A stretch of 64,000 nucleotides of DNA, from the NCBI RefSeq assembly GCF_017355955.1, contig NZ_JAFFID010000001.1:1178001-1242000 (forward strand), written 5' to 3'. Below, piece by piece: positions 11,001-20,400 of this stretch. Made by a program: the position numbers and the translations under genes. This DNA is from Sabulibacter ruber (lineage in GTDB: Bacteria > Bacteroidota > Bacteroidia > Cytophagales > Hymenobacteraceae). The notes under the pieces were generated by a model that saw only the letters and a program-made list of their open reading frames with translations, was not told where the DNA came from and did no database searches. Every line of letters begins with the position of its first letter. Within the stretch, counting starts at the first letter, position 1.

Positions 11001-11109
11001 CAGTAGCTTTTATATCAATCTTGTCCGTTGTCTGTGCTTTCAGTACCAAGGGATAACCCGTGACCAATGCACATAGGAATACTATATAGATGTGTTTCAT
11101 CTTGCTCAA
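8080..11109 (-). CDS. xusC: SusC/RagA-family TonB-dependent transporter (second pair)
   Basis: Outer-membrane importer of xylo-oligosaccharides, 1009 residues. A signal peptide ends near LKAQ (residue 26), followed by a carboxypeptidase-regulatory-like beta domain (GKPLRGATVSLGNDD), a plug containing DGVPRDAGSVMPTEIEQVTFLKSVSAVALYGSRAAKGVVYITTKRG split around SusC signature elements, and the barrel ending in an aromatic residue (FGLRASF). It is shorter than the first SusC (1077) and lacks the long EEVVVVGYG run before the plug, so its TonB contact may be atypical. It lies 30 bases after the first susD gene and its stop is just before the preferred start of its own susD partner. Confidence 0.94.
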   Translation of the reverse strand: MSKMKHIYIVFLCALVTGYPLVLKAQTTDKIDIKATVRGVDGKPLRGATVSLGNDDADTVTDSLGAFSLKVSHNSTLSVSASGYEQRSIEATPVLSEINLAPLDDALPVQVAFRKVNKGSVPEGVSVVQLSEILEKSYTTSSLEGMEAFAGGFNGNIWGMDGYLLLVDGVPRDAGSVMPTEIEQVTFLKSVSAVALYGSRAAKGVVYITTKRGEAQEQQIKARVNAGMFVPKVYPKYLGSAEYMTLYNEARQNDGLDKLYSDATIYNHASGANPFRYPDVDYFSPDYLKRTYNRYDGTLEISGGNKQARYYTNMGFNTAGSLLNFGEAKKNNRTERFNIRGNVDIDLNSFITTRVDASAIYYNGYGVNTNYWNGAATLRPNRFAPLIPISMIEESDEASQQLIKNSNYIIDGKYLLGGTQLDQTNPFAAIYAGGNNKFTSRQFQFGTGVGVNLTNVLQGLTFETNFGVDYSTSYNQSFNNNYAVYQPTWNNYAGYDQISSLTKFGQDFKTGAQNVSNSWYQQTLAFSAQFNYLTTVQENHHVSALLIANGFQQSQSAVYHKTSNANLGLHVGYDFQNKYYVDFNGALVHSARLPEGNRQAFSPTASLGWRISEEDFLKNSSVVDHLKLSLSGGVLHTDLNINDYYLYQSIYTQTDGAWYNWRDGALSRTTDSRRGENPDFTFSKREEVSLGIEASFLNRLVTFEGSVFANKMTGNVVQASVLYPSYFNTGWPNSSFIPYVNYNDDQRVGFDFNVNLNKRLGEIDWTLGLVGTYYDSKATKRAELYEDEYQNRKGKPLDALWGLQNAGFFKNQEDIDKSPTQSFGQVKPGDIKYKDQNGDGIINTQDEVYLGKGGWYGSPLTMGINLTAKWRNLTFFALGVGRFGGYAMKNSSYFWVDGEDKYSEVVRGRWTQETQNTATYPRLTTLNSDNNFRSSDFWLYSTNRFDLAKIQVSYGLPTSFLKKSFLREWDVYLSGANLLTISPERKVMELNVGSSPQTRFYNFGLRASF

Positions 11110-11139
11110 GTTTTGAATACCTATTTTGGATTTTGCCCT

Positions 11140-13026
11140 TTACCAGCCTGGGTTTTGGCTGAATTCTAAGTACATGCTTACATCAGCGGTCTTTAAAGGC
11201 AACCAGTAGTGTTTACTACTGAATTTCCGCTCCAGAATAACCTGTTCACGTAGATTGACCACCCTGTTCTGTTTAGGATCTGTCGTATTGAAAACTCCGG
11301 TACGGTTAAATTCAAGTGACGTCTTCAGTGTGTAAGGGCTTTCAATCAGCAATAACCAGCGACGAAGATCATTGAACCGGTGGCCTTCAAAAGCGAGTTC
11401 CACGGCTCGTTCGCGTCTTACCTCACTCATAAACAGGTCAAGTGACCCCAGAAACTTATCGGCTACATGCCCTACGCCCGCTCTGTCACGGAGCACATTG
11501 ATTGCGTCCACAGCGGTCTTGCTGTATCCTGGGTCTTTGCCAACGGGGGAGCTATACCCTTGCGCGGCTGCTTCGGCATACATGGTGTAGACATCCCCCA
11601 ATCTCATCCAGGGAAGGTGAATATTAAGGCTGTTGCCGTAATCGTATCCGTTGTCATACTTATTGGCAGTGATAGGAATGAATTTGTAGAGCAGGTACCC
11701 CGTACGGCTCCCGGTACTCACATTCCTGTAATTCCCTCCGGTGAAAAGGTTGGCATACCGGTCATCCTTGACGGCATCAGGAATGGATCCCATCACAACT
11801 TTTACCCCATCATACACAATGTCATTGTAAAACCGGGGGTCACGGTTGCGCCATGGGTACTCAGGATCATACCCAGATTCAGGATCAGCCTTTGTGATGT
11901 CAGTGATGGGAAGGCCATTGGCCATTCCGTAGTAATTTACGTAGTTAGCCGTAGGCAGGAATTTTACATCGCCATCTGTTAAGATAGGTGATGGCTGATA
12001 TTGCTTACTGGTACCCCAGTTTGATCCATTTGCCCCGTAGTAAGGCCCCCGAAAAATGGCTTCGGTACTACCGGGTATCTGCCAGTTCTGACCAGTGGTA
12101 TAGAAATTCTTGTAATAGTCTTTGAAGGGTACGAGCTTATGGGGAGCCTCACCGCTTTCGGTTAACTTCAGCAACTCAGCAAACGCCGCTGTGGCCTTCT
12201 TGCACAGTTCAGGGTTGTAGCTTCTGTTCCCGGTTGATTCCAAATTCATTAATGGACTCCCAGCCCACAGATAGTTCTTGCCCAGATACCCAAGCGCCAT
12301 GATCTTATTGATCCGGAGGTCATTTTTTCCCAGCGTTCTTTTTCCTGCAGTGGTATTGTCCCAGTTGACAGGCAGTAAATCGGCGGCAGCTCTGAAGTCC
12401 TGAGCCGCTTTCTCCGCGCATTGCTGGTAGCTTAGGCGAGGCAAGGTCAATTTCTCATCGCTGGGTAGTACGTAATCAATGTAAGGCAGCCCGCCAAAAT
12501 ACTGCATGAACTGGAAGTGGAACCAGCCTCTGAAGAACAGCAGTTGCCCTTTGATCAGGTTCTTCTCTTCCTCGGTGGCATCTGTCATCTTATCCAGGTT
12601 CTCCAAGCCCATGTTGGCTTTTCTGATTCCGTACCAACCTAGTCTCCACATGGACTTAGTGAATCGGTCATCATTGGTGGAGGTGTTGTTTCTGTCCATC
12701 CAGCCGGCTTGCCAACCGTCATGCTGAGACTGCCAACCCCAGAAATTTCCATTGTCTATTTTAACCCCAAAATGAAAATCACGGGCCGTAGACTGTATTT
12801 CATCATCTCCCCAGTTCCATGAGTTTGTCCAATAGGCATTGGAGAAATCGGGGATGCAGTGGTAAAGCTCCTCGGTATACCCTTGGAAGTTTGTGAAGTT
12901 TTTAAATGCCTCCTCCGGCGCTATGACAGACTCATCGGTTACGTCCAGGTAGTTTTCACAGGAGACCGTTAACATCATACAGAGCGCCAGGCTCCACCGT
13001 AATAAAGTTCGTATATTTGTCTTCAT
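11140..13026 (-). CDS. xusB: SusD/RagB-family xylan-binding outer-membrane lipoprotein (first pair)
   Basis: A 628-residue SusD-like lipoprotein with lipobox LTVSC (Cys about 23), an N-terminal SusD-like helical domain (LLFFRGWFHFQFMQYFG) and the RagB/SusD C-terminal block (MRLGDVYTMYAEAAAQGY, RRERAVELAFEGHRFNDLRRW). It presumably closes over the first SusC barrel and selects xylan fragments. It begins 10 bases after the stop of the first susC, consistent with tight co-expression. Confidence 0.94.
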   Translation of the reverse strand: MKTNIRTLLRWSLALCMMLTVSCENYLDVTDESVIAPEEAFKNFTNFQGYTEELYHCIPDFSNAYWTNSWNWGDDEIQSTARDFHFGVKIDNGNFWGWQSQHDGWQAGWMDRNNTSTNDDRFTKSMWRLGWYGIRKANMGLENLDKMTDATEEEKNLIKGQLLFFRGWFHFQFMQYFGGLPYIDYVLPSDEKLTLPRLSYQQCAEKAAQDFRAAADLLPVNWDNTTAGKRTLGKNDLRINKIMALGYLGKNYLWAGSPLMNLESTGNRSYNPELCKKATAAFAELLKLTESGEAPHKLVPFKDYYKNFYTTGQNWQIPGSTEAIFRGPYYGANGSNWGTSKQYQPSPILTDGDVKFLPTANYVNYYGMANGLPITDITKADPESGYDPEYPWRNRDPRFYNDIVYDGVKVVMGSIPDAVKDDRYANLFTGGNYRNVSTGSRTGYLLYKFIPITANKYDNGYDYGNSLNIHLPWMRLGDVYTMYAEAAAQGYSSPVGKDPGYSKTAVDAINVLRDRAGVGHVADKFLGSLDLFMSEVRRERAVELAFEGHRFNDLRRWLLLIESPYTLKTSLEFNRTGVFNTTDPKQNRVVNLREQVILERKFSSKHYWLPLKTADVSMYLEFSQNPGW

Positions 13027-13036
13027 ATTCTTTCAG

Positions 13037-16000
13037 TTAAAAAACAATGTCAACTCCCAGATTATAGCGCTTCACTGTGGGGTAAGCTCCCTGTGAAGCC
13101 CAGCCTGTCCCTGCGAAATTGGACTCCCGGTCATCTGGCATTTTGGTCCACACATAGAGGTTATTTCCGTTCAGATACACCCGCACATTGTTGAACCCAA
13201 TTTTCTTAACTGCCTTGGAATTGAAGGTATAGGCGATCTCCGCATTCTTCAGGCGTAGATAGGAGCCGTCATACATGTACCGGCTTGCGCTGTTGTATCC
13301 ACTTGGAGTTGAAAGCCAACGGGGCATAGGAGTGTCAGCATTGGTATTCTCCTTAGACCAGTAACTTCCCTCTTCGTACACCACATGGTTCTGGGAACTC
13401 AGGCTGGTAAGCACCACCTGTCTGGTTACATTGTTCACGCCGTAGAGTTGAACAAATACACTGAACCCTTTCCAGTCTAACCCAACGGTACTGTTGTAGG
13501 TGTTTTGCGGCGTACCAGTAAATCCGTAAGGGATATTGTCAAATTGATCAATTACCCCATCTCCATTGTAGTCAGTGATTAAATAGTTACCAGGCATTTT
13601 CTGGTTATCATTGGTGTTGTGTGGCGTGCTCGCATACAGTTCATCCCAATTGTTATAATATCCCTGACCCACATAAGAGTAGGCTTGTCCAATCTGCTTG
13701 TTTTCCCTCTTCTGGTATTCGGGTAACAATCCGGCGTCATCGGCATCCAGTACTTTATTTTTGGAATGGGTCATGTTAAGGTTAGACCACAGGCGCATTC
13801 CGTTTCTTAGTTTGTGTTCAAGGTTAAGCACAAACTCATACCCCTGATTCTGAACTCTTCCTAAGTTGGCAACGGGAGCAACCGTACCATAATAAGAGGG
13901 GATTGATCTGCTGCCACCAGCCAGGAGAATATCATTGCGTTCATCCCGGAAGAAATCTATGTTCCCGTGGATAGCCCCGTTGAGAAATCCGAAGTCAAGA
14001 CCAACATTATATTTCTTAACCGTCTCCCAACGAACGTCCTCGTTCCCAACCGAGGTTTCCCTGTACCAGGTGTACGGACTCTGCTCAGCTGCTTCTCCAG
14101 AGATACCAAGACGGCTCCGCCCGCCGTAGGCCCATTGGGTTAAGTAGAGCCATCTTCCATTGATATTATCATCCCCTATCTCGCCATAAGATGCCCGTAC
14201 CTTCAGCATATCCAGAAAAGTGAGGGATTCCATAAACTTCTCCCTGGAAAGTACCCATCCTATGCCTCCAGAAGAGAAAAAAGCAAACCTGTTTTCCTTG
14301 CTGAATTTCTCGGATCCATTGTAGGCGCCGTTGTACTCCAGCATATACTTACCTGCGTAGTTGTAAGTAGTACGAAATACCCAGTCTTCCCTAAACTGTG
14401 GGACCTCACTACCAGTAGCTAATTCATTGCGGTTCACAAGCCCCATAGCGGTGATGTCATGGTCTTCTGCTACGGTGATTTTGTAATTCAACTGAGCCTG
14501 GTAAAAAAGTCTTCGGAAAGAAGCCCCGTTATCAACTGCTCCCGGGGTGGCAGACCACTTGACACCTTCCTGAAAATCAAATCGGTTATTAGGGTCAAAG
14601 CTCTGGCGGTAAACAACGGTGCCGGTTGCAGGATCTACCCAGGTTTCCTGCGTAGTATTGTACAAGTCGTTTACACCTCTGTCTCTTTCAATGAAAGTGT
14701 TATCTAAAGCGATAATTCCTCTGAAATCAAGCCCTTTCAAGAGCATGTCCAGTTTCTGCTCCAGTACAAAATCTGTGTTAAGGCGCGCCGTTGTCCTATA
14801 TTGGATTCCGCTGATAGCCAAGGACCTTACTGAGTTTTCAGCTAAACCTGGATTCTGTGCAAAGTACCCCCAGGAGCCATCTGAATACTGGGGAAGAAAC
14901 ACATCAGGGGCATTGCTGTAGGCGGCAATCCACATACCGTACTCATTCCCGGTAGCCCCCCAGGGGCTTTTCTTCACTCCGTATGAACCGGAGAGGTTGG
15001 CTTTGAAAACAGTGGTGGGGGTGATTTGGAAATCCAGGTTGCTGCGTACATTCAACCGGTTGAAGCCATAGCCTGGTTTGTACCCGCGGTTGTTGTCAAA
15101 TTGCCGCATGAGGTCTCCCTCACGCAGGAAATCCGCACTGGTAAAGTACTTCACGTATTTAGAACCACCGCTTACATTTAAGCTGGCGTTATAAGACATG
15201 GTATAATCCCTGAACAAGGTATTTGCCCAGTCTACATTTGGATAGCGCTCCCTTTCTTCCTCATTAGCCGGAAAACGGTATTTGTCAATGATAGCTGAAG
15301 GAAGATAATCATTCCAGGCAGCGGGCCTAAGTGCTAGTTCGTTTTCTATTGCCCTATTACGGACCCATAATGCATCATACGCATCATATTTGCCGGGCAA
15401 TTTGGAAGGAACTTTCACGGTGGAGTTTACCCGTCCACGAATCATGGCTTCCCCTTCGGCTCCCCTTTTAGTGGTGATAATGATGACTCCATTGGCCCCT
15501 CTGGAACCATACACAGCCGTAGCAGAAGCGTCTTTTAACACTGAGACGGACTCCACTGAGCTAATGTCCACACTATTCATGGGGCGCTCTATACCATCCA
15601 CCAGCACTAGTGGTGAGGAGTTATTCCAGGAGCTTGATCCCCTAATCACAATCAGAGGATCTTCTTCACCAGGCATACCCGTACTGGCCGACGTAACTAC
15701 GCCCGGTACATTTCCCGTCAATGCTGCCCCAATACTGGACACCCCTCCGGCACGCTCCAGCACTTTGCCGGTTGTTTGAGTGATGGCGGCAACCACACTT
15801 TCTTTTTTCTGCTCTCCGTAACCTACCACCACAACTTCTTCCAGGCTGTTGACATCCGCCTTCAAGGTAACATTGACCTGCGATTTACTGCCTACAACTA
15901 CTTCCTGGGTAACATACCCGATAAAGCTAAAAACCAGCACTGCTTCCGGAGAAGGGACATTAATGGAATATTCTCCGTTCAGTGAGGTAGAGGTACCAAT

Positions 16001-16270
16001 GGTGGTACCTTTCACATACACACTCACTCCTGGTGAGCCTTGATCATCATCGCTCAGTAAAACCCTGCCGGTGACTGTCCTGCTTTGCTGAGAATTGTTC
16101 CTATCAACCAAGCTTTCAGTTTTCTCTGCTAACAGGTTGAACTCACTCCTGGATTTGGGTTGTGGGTTCATGTTTGATGCCCATGATGTACCAACAAAAA
16201 AGCATTGAACACAAACCCCCATACAGGCATACTTAAGTATATGCCGATTTTGTCGTAGAAATTTTCTCAT
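13037..16270 (-). CDS. xusA: SusC/RagA-family TonB-dependent transporter (first pair), first gene of the xus operon
   Basis: A 1077-residue importer. A long N-terminal region with a hydrophobic segment is followed by a carboxypeptidase-regulatory-like domain (TVTGRVLLSDDDQGSPGVSVYVKG), the TonB-box-like LEEVVVVGYGEQKK (about 142-156), the plug (LVLVDGIERPMNSVDIS, SVLKDASATAVYGSRGANGVIIITTKRG) and a barrel ending in VDIVF. It opens the six-gene operon. About 1.1 kb of non-coding DNA separates it from the divergent sensor gene and contains the GTTACA cluster. Order and domain content match xusA of described Bacteroidota xylan clusters. Confidence 0.95.
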   Translation of the reverse strand: MRKFLRQNRHILKYACMGVCVQCFFVGTSWASNMNPQPKSRSEFNLLAEKTESLVDRNNSQQSRTVTGRVLLSDDDQGSPGVSVYVKGTTIGTSTSLNGEYSINVPSPEAVLVFSFIGYVTQEVVVGSKSQVNVTLKADVNSLEEVVVVGYGEQKKESVVAAITQTTGKVLERAGGVSSIGAALTGNVPGVVTSASTGMPGEEDPLIVIRGSSSWNNSSPLVLVDGIERPMNSVDISSVESVSVLKDASATAVYGSRGANGVIIITTKRGAEGEAMIRGRVNSTVKVPSKLPGKYDAYDALWVRNRAIENELALRPAAWNDYLPSAIIDKYRFPANEEERERYPNVDWANTLFRDYTMSYNASLNVSGGSKYVKYFTSADFLREGDLMRQFDNNRGYKPGYGFNRLNVRSNLDFQITPTTVFKANLSGSYGVKKSPWGATGNEYGMWIAAYSNAPDVFLPQYSDGSWGYFAQNPGLAENSVRSLAISGIQYRTTARLNTDFVLEQKLDMLLKGLDFRGIIALDNTFIERDRGVNDLYNTTQETWVDPATGTVVYRQSFDPNNRFDFQEGVKWSATPGAVDNGASFRRLFYQAQLNYKITVAEDHDITAMGLVNRNELATGSEVPQFREDWVFRTTYNYAGKYMLEYNGAYNGSEKFSKENRFAFFSSGGIGWVLSREKFMESLTFLDMLKVRASYGEIGDDNINGRWLYLTQWAYGGRSRLGISGEAAEQSPYTWYRETSVGNEDVRWETVKKYNVGLDFGFLNGAIHGNIDFFRDERNDILLAGGSRSIPSYYGTVAPVANLGRVQNQGYEFVLNLEHKLRNGMRLWSNLNMTHSKNKVLDADDAGLLPEYQKRENKQIGQAYSYVGQGYYNNWDELYASTPHNTNDNQKMPGNYLITDYNGDGVIDQFDNIPYGFTGTPQNTYNSTVGLDWKGFSVFVQLYGVNNVTRQVVLTSLSSQNHVVYEEGSYWSKENTNADTPMPRWLSTPSGYNSASRYMYDGSYLRLKNAEIAYTFNSKAVKKIGFNNVRVYLNGNNLYVWTKMPDDRESNFAGTGWASQGAYPTVKRYNLGVDIVF

Positions 16271-16716
16271 GCCATTTTCATTTAATAAGTAGTTGAATTA
16301 CTCCGATGCTTTTCATTTATGAACTGGTTGTTTTGTGGTGTTCAGGAGCAGAATCAACCCTACAGCTATTGAAATTTCAGCGAATAGATTCTACTCACCC
16401 AGGTTGGTTCAAAGGATAGAAGGTGTTGAGTCAAATGAATCTGCTGATTGCACCTTACATTTTTCTAAACAGGCTAGTAATTGTGTAAACTCTTCTATTG
16501 GTGATGGTTAAGACAAAACCCGTGGATAGATATTGCGCACTAAACAGTCTTCTATTTCCTCTCGCCCTTAGGCCTCCCCTATTTGACTACCGCCGAGGTT
16601 TGGTTAGTAACTGCCCTATAGTCTTGCACCAGGCAGTTGTTAACATAATATCATTGTTCTTGTACTATTTTTAAAATAGAACTTCAATGGTTTTTCTATT
16701 CTTCAGTTTATTCTGA

Positions 16717-16724
16717 AAAACATA
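16717..16724 (-). promoter_or_regulatory. Possible -7 element for the xus operon
   Basis: On the minus strand this reads TATGTTTT, seven of eight to the TAnnTTTG consensus, about 40 bases downstream of the nearest TGTAAC motif. That placement resembles the GH10 promoter, where the box lies about 50 bases from its GTTACA cluster. Weak evidence otherwise. Confidence 0.25.
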
Positions 16725-16764
16725 TGCTAATGTATTTTGCTAGGATTTAAGACGAACTTATTCA

Positions 16765-16834
16765 TGTAACACGTCTTTCACAGCAGGTTACATTTACAAA
16801 ACCTAGTGTAACATATATTGAATCTGATGTTACA
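16765..16834. promoter_or_regulatory. Paired TGTAAC-N16-GTTACA sites upstream of the xus operon
   Basis: TGTAAC at 16765-16770 pairs with GTTACA at 16787-16792, and TGTAAC at 16807-16812 pairs with GTTACA at 16829-16834. Both pairs have exactly 16 bases between the hexamers, and the second pair is displaced by exactly 42 bp, twice the 21-bp step seen upstream of the GH10 gene. This is a strong signature of a dimeric or oligomeric regulator; the adjacent hybrid sensor is the natural candidate. Confidence 0.6.
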
Positions 16835-17404
16835 CACCCCCCAGATTTTAAAGGAATGAAGGTTTTTGCCCGAGGAAAGATTTTGGCCCATTAACAGAAG
16901 TTATTTGACAAATCGGCAAAACTGCCTTGACTGACATCTAAATTGTAAGCAGTAAAATGGGGACTTGAAGATGATAAGAAACGACAGGGTGTGTCATAGA
17001 TGGATGTGCGGTAAACTCCAGAAGGCTTTGTGCCTGATTAGCTTTAAAGCGAATGTAAGTTTACAGGCACCAAGAAAGGAAGAGAGTTAGCTAAGACTAA
17101 AGATCAGGTCAGTCTCTTCAGTACAGCAACACTTGTACCTCGGTTTCTTCTCTTTGCCAGAAAGATTCAGAGATTGACACTTTTAGAGTCAGCAAAAAGA
17201 TTATTGTCATTTTTACAAATATCTTTATAAAACTCCAGGCATTTTTAGTAAATAGCTTATTGTTAGGGATTCATCAAAGTGAAAGGGATTTCACTAGATC
17301 TGGAAACGTAACTCATCCTTTACAAGGTGCATCACCACTCTTGTAAATAGGTGCGGTGGTTAGAGGATCTTCATGAATCGGAAAAAAAACCAACTCCCCT
17401 TGAA

Positions 17405-20400
17405 GTGAAGGTAAAACTCAAACTTTTCTGTCTGCTCCTTTGGATACATACTGCGGCGACTGCGCAGTCTGGGAAAATGTTTTCTGTAGATTTGGAACTC
17501 TCCAACAGTCTTATCCATCAGGTATATCAGGATAGTAAAGGCATCATCTGGGTGGCCACTCAAGATGGATTGAACAGATACGATGGTTCAAAATTTACTA
17601 TTTACAGACAGGACAAGAAGGACCCTAACTCCATATTAAATAATTATGTTCGCTTCCTTTTTGAGGACAGAAAAGGTCACCTGTTAGTAGGGTATTATAA
17701 TGGTCTGCAGATGTATGACCATGCGACAGATTCATTCAAACAAATCCCCCTGCTGCCAGAAGGTAGGGAGGAATACGATGCCCACGTTCTTAACATCATG
17801 GAACGGCAGAATGGTGAGATACTGATCGGAACTTCTGGTTTTGGGGTTTATTCGCTAAAGTTTGAGGGAAAGAAATATACAATCCAACCAATCAAACAGA
17901 GGATTCCAGGAGATGTCATTGATTATGTTTTTGAAGACAAAGACCAGAGTCTCTGGGTAGGTACCCAGGACAAAGGGCTCTCCCGGATCAGCAAGGATGG
18001 CAAAAAAAAGTATTTTCCTGGTTCCGAAACTTCTCCCCGAAACACCATAACTGGTATTTGCCAGGATAAGGAGGGGAATGTGTATGTGAGCAGTGCCAGC
18101 AATGGACTCTTCGTCCATAGAAGGTCAACCGACAGCTTTGAAAAGATTCCGTATCTCCCCTCCTCCAACCTACCTATCAACACTTTGCATTTGGGGAGAA
18201 AGGACATGCTTTACATTGGAACCGATGGTGAGGGTGTAAAGATCTACGACCTGACAAAAAAGATCATCACAGAAGGTAATTTCAATGTCACAACCTTTGA
18301 TTTCAAAAAGTCTAAGGTGCACTCCATCCTGGAAGACCAGGTGGGCAACTTGTGGTTAGGGATTTACCAGAAAGGGGTAATGCTGCTACCGGCTAGTGCC
18401 AGTAACTTTAAGTACATTGGGTATAAATCCATCAATAACAACACCATCGGCTCCAACGCCATTCTGAGTTTCTTTGAGGACCACGAGAAAACCCTGTGGG
18501 TTGGTACAGACAGCGATGGCCTGTATGGGTTAGGTGCGAACGGTAAACAGATAGCGCATTTCAGCCGCACGAGTTCCCCCTCTTCCGTGTCTTCATCCAT
18601 CATGAGTATTTTCGAGGACTCCAACAGAAACCTTTGGTTGGGTTCGTACCAAAATGGGTTGGCGAAGTTAGACCGCAAGACTGGAAAATGTGACTATATC
18701 TCAACCCTTCGGGATGAGAATTCCAATTTGGTGGAGCGAATCTATAGTATCACAGAAGACCGGCAGAAGAACCTATGGATTGCCAGTATGGGAGCTGGCT
18801 TATTTTCCCTGGATTTACGCACGCAAAAGGTCACCCACTACGACGCCGTCCCTGGTTCTCCCAACACAGGAAAAGAAAATCACCTCCATAACCGCTGGAT
18901 CAATTGCCTGTTGCTGACCAGCAAGGATAGACTTTACATAGGAACCTATGATGGCATTGGTTGCCTGGACATGAAAACCAAAAGCTTTGTCTCTACACTC
19001 GGGACCAACCGGCTGCTGCATGGCCTGATAGTTTACTCCTTGTATGAAGACCAAAAAGGTAATATCTGGATTGGTACCTCACAGGGACTGAAGTATATGG
19101 ATAGCAGGACAAATGAAATTAAGTCCTACACCATAGAGGACGGGCTCCCCAGTAATGTTATTTGTGCTGTGAAAGGAGATGCGGCTGGCAACCTTTGGAT
19201 CAGTACCAACTACGGTGTGTCAAAGCTGAACCCCACCAAAGATCGGTTTGTAAACTATTATGCCAACGATGGCTTACAAGGCAATGAATTCAGCAAAGGC
19301 GCTGCCTTTGTGAATGGAAAAGGACAAATCATCTTTGGAGGCATCAATGGCATCACGTATTTCAACCCTGAGGAAATTCCCGATGTAATTTCCGCCCCCG
19401 GGAAAAAGCTGGAAGTACGTATCACAGGCTTTTACCTTCATAATCAAGCCGTGAAGAAGGGAATGGCCTCCGGTGGGCAGGATATTGTTGATACCGCAGT
19501 AATGGATGCTGACGTATTCCGCCTCTCGCACAATGACAACTCCTTTAGTATAGAATTAGCCACCCTGGACTTTGCCAATCCAGAGCGGATCACATACCAG
19601 TACTCCTTGCAGGGCGAGGACTGGATCAGCCTACGGCCCGGAACAAACACGGTGAACTTTACTGACCTAGCCCCAGGGACTTACCGGTTTAGGGTAAAGG
19701 CAAAAGAGTATAGCCTTACTTCTGACAGCAAAGAGGTTACCATCATTATTTCCCCAGCCTGGTATCTATCTGCCTGGGCAAAGGTTATTTACGCGCTTAT
19801 ATTGGCAGGGCTTATCATGTTGGTTGTGATGCAAATCAGACTTCGGCAACGCACCCGCCAGAAAATGCAGGAGCACCTGCAAGCAAAACAAATCAACGAT
19901 GCCAAACTGCAGTTCTTCATCAATATCTCCCACGAGATCAGGACACCTATGTCTTTGATTTTGAGCCCGCTGAAAAAACTGATTTCCATAGACAAAGATG
20001 GAGAGCGTCAGAAGTCTTACGCTACTATGCAACGTAATTCTGAACGTATCCTGCGCCTGATCAATCAACTCATGGATATCCGTAAGATTGACAAGGGACA
20101 ATTAAAATTGAGATTTCAGGAAATTGAAATGGTTGGCTTTCTGCAAGAGCTTTCCGCCATTTTCGACGAGCAAGCCCAGGCCAAAAACATCGACTTCCTG
20201 TTCCATCATGACGTTGAAAAGCTACCGGTGTGGGTAGATCCCAACCAGTTTGATAAGGCAATTCTTAATGTGCTTTCAAACGCCTTCAAGTTCACACCCG
20301 AAAACGGAAGAATTGAAGTTTACCTCCACGCCGGGGAAGACCTATCCGCGCCAAATGAACTGCGCAACTATTGTGAGGTTATTATTTCTGACAATGGAAT

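Larger units (their letters stand above)
16271..17404. other. Long divergent control region between xusA and the xylan sensor gene
   Basis: About 1.1 kb without a credible gene. It contains the ordered GTTACA/TGTAAC cluster (16765-16834), a possible -7 box for xusA (16717-16724), and a small AT-rich palindrome CTATTTTTAAAATAG near 16665. No RNA gene was recognised. If the -7 box is right, the xusA transcript would have a leader of more than 400 bases. Confidence 0.6.

Noticed and set aside
17351..17404. Upstream GTG start for the HTCS gene
   Set aside because: It would place 18 polar residues before the signal peptide; the GTG at 17405 gives a normal export signal.
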